From assembly GCA_016776505.1 (NCBI GenBank), contig JADHTG010000033.1, positions 1-35,187 on the forward strand: 35,187 nucleotides of DNA, written 5' to 3'. The translations under genes were made by a program, and so were the position numbers. The number at the start of each line of letters is the position of its first letter. Position 1 is the stretch's first letter. This stretch comes from Bacteroidota bacterium (GTDB lineage: Bacteria; Bacteroidota; Bacteroidia; CAILMK01; JAAYUY01). Under the pieces are notes generated by a model that saw nothing but the letters and a program-made list of their open reading frames with translations, did not search any database and had not been told where the DNA came from. Shown one piece after another: positions 35,035-35,187 of the stretch.

Positions 35035-35187
35035 TTATTCTACTGGCAATTCAAAAGTCTTAATCTGCTCTTCAGTCAGTCGGCCATTTAACCATTCATC
35101 ACTGATGTCTGCATTGTACTTTTGTTTGTAAAACTCAATGGCAGGTGTATTCCAGTCGAGCACCTGCCACATCAAACGCCTGGCCTT
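35035..35187 (-). CDS. GNAT-family N-acetyltransferase, C-terminal fragment
   Basis: The minus-strand frame is open from the window edge to a TAA at 35035-35037, giving the last 50 residues. RRLMWQVLDWNTPAIEFYKQ matches the final beta-alpha motif of GNAT acetyltransferases, where the Tyr follows a helix over the acetyl-CoA. NADISDEWLNGRLTEEQIK then continues as in short GNAT proteins of the diamine/spermidine acetyltransferase type. The 5' part is outside the window, so substrate and start cannot be judged. Confidence 0.85.
   Translation of the reverse strand, partial: KARRLMWQVLDWNTPAIEFYKQKYNADISDEWLNGRLTEEQIKTFELPVE

Overview
The window is chromosomal DNA from a member of the Bacteroidota, probably uncultured and of the class Bacteroidia. 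The sequence shows this in several ways: a GldD gliding-motility lipoprotein, a giant subtilisin-like protease with a type IX secretion (T9SS) C-terminal sorting domain, TAnnTTTG-type -7 promoter boxes instead of sigma70 boxes, no clear Shine-Dalgarno sites, and the order ileS - dksA-like - lspA. It is AT-rich, densely coded and looks like core genome. I see no tRNA, rRNA, CRISPR array, prophage, insertion sequence or recognisable defence locus.

Layout. 1-1400 (-): a cut-off secreted metallopeptidase/beta-propeller protein. 1496-4657 (-): kdsB-pyrG-dapF, almost without gaps; PyrG makes the CTP that KdsB uses to activate Kdo, and DapF makes meso-DAP for peptidoglycan. 4831-6261 (+): a small POTRA/beta-barrel outer-membrane protein, divergent from kdsB with paired promoters. 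6421-11391 (-): ileS, a DksA-like regulator, lspA and a LolD-type ATPase, tightly packed; the last two serve lipoprotein maturation and export. 11732-16161 (+): gldD, recG, a small secreted MORN-like protein and a family-9 glycosyltransferase. 16151-21101 (-): floA and a very large NtrY-like sensor kinase. 21311-22480 (+): hflX. 22672-28656 (-): trxB, comF and two lipoproteins (a parallel beta-helix protein and a small GldN/PorN-like protein), preceded by a GNAT acetyltransferase and a DUF4301 protein. 28804-30474 (+): a PutP-like sodium symporter. 30605-34828 (-): the T9SS-exported S8 protease. 35035-35187 (-): the C-terminus of another GNAT protein.

Envelope biogenesis is a recurring theme: Kdo and DAP supply, an Omp85-like barrel, lipoprotein processing and sorting, several lipoproteins and T9SS-related parts. 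The intergenic spaces are unusually rich in short interspersed repeats: degenerate CAGTC/CAATT arrays, a GTCGAAG hairpin mosaic flanked by a 20-bp direct repeat, a perfect 16-1-16 palindrome, and GAAAGAY inverted arrays that run into a coding 3' end.

The most notable points are a swapped GIHH signature in isoleucyl-tRNA synthetase, the solitary GldN-like lipoprotein, nucleotidyltransferase-like motifs in the DUF4301 protein, the 1236-residue orphan kinase and the repeat families. I found no clear multi-gene system that I would call new. Family assignments come from motifs recalled from memory; no search was run.
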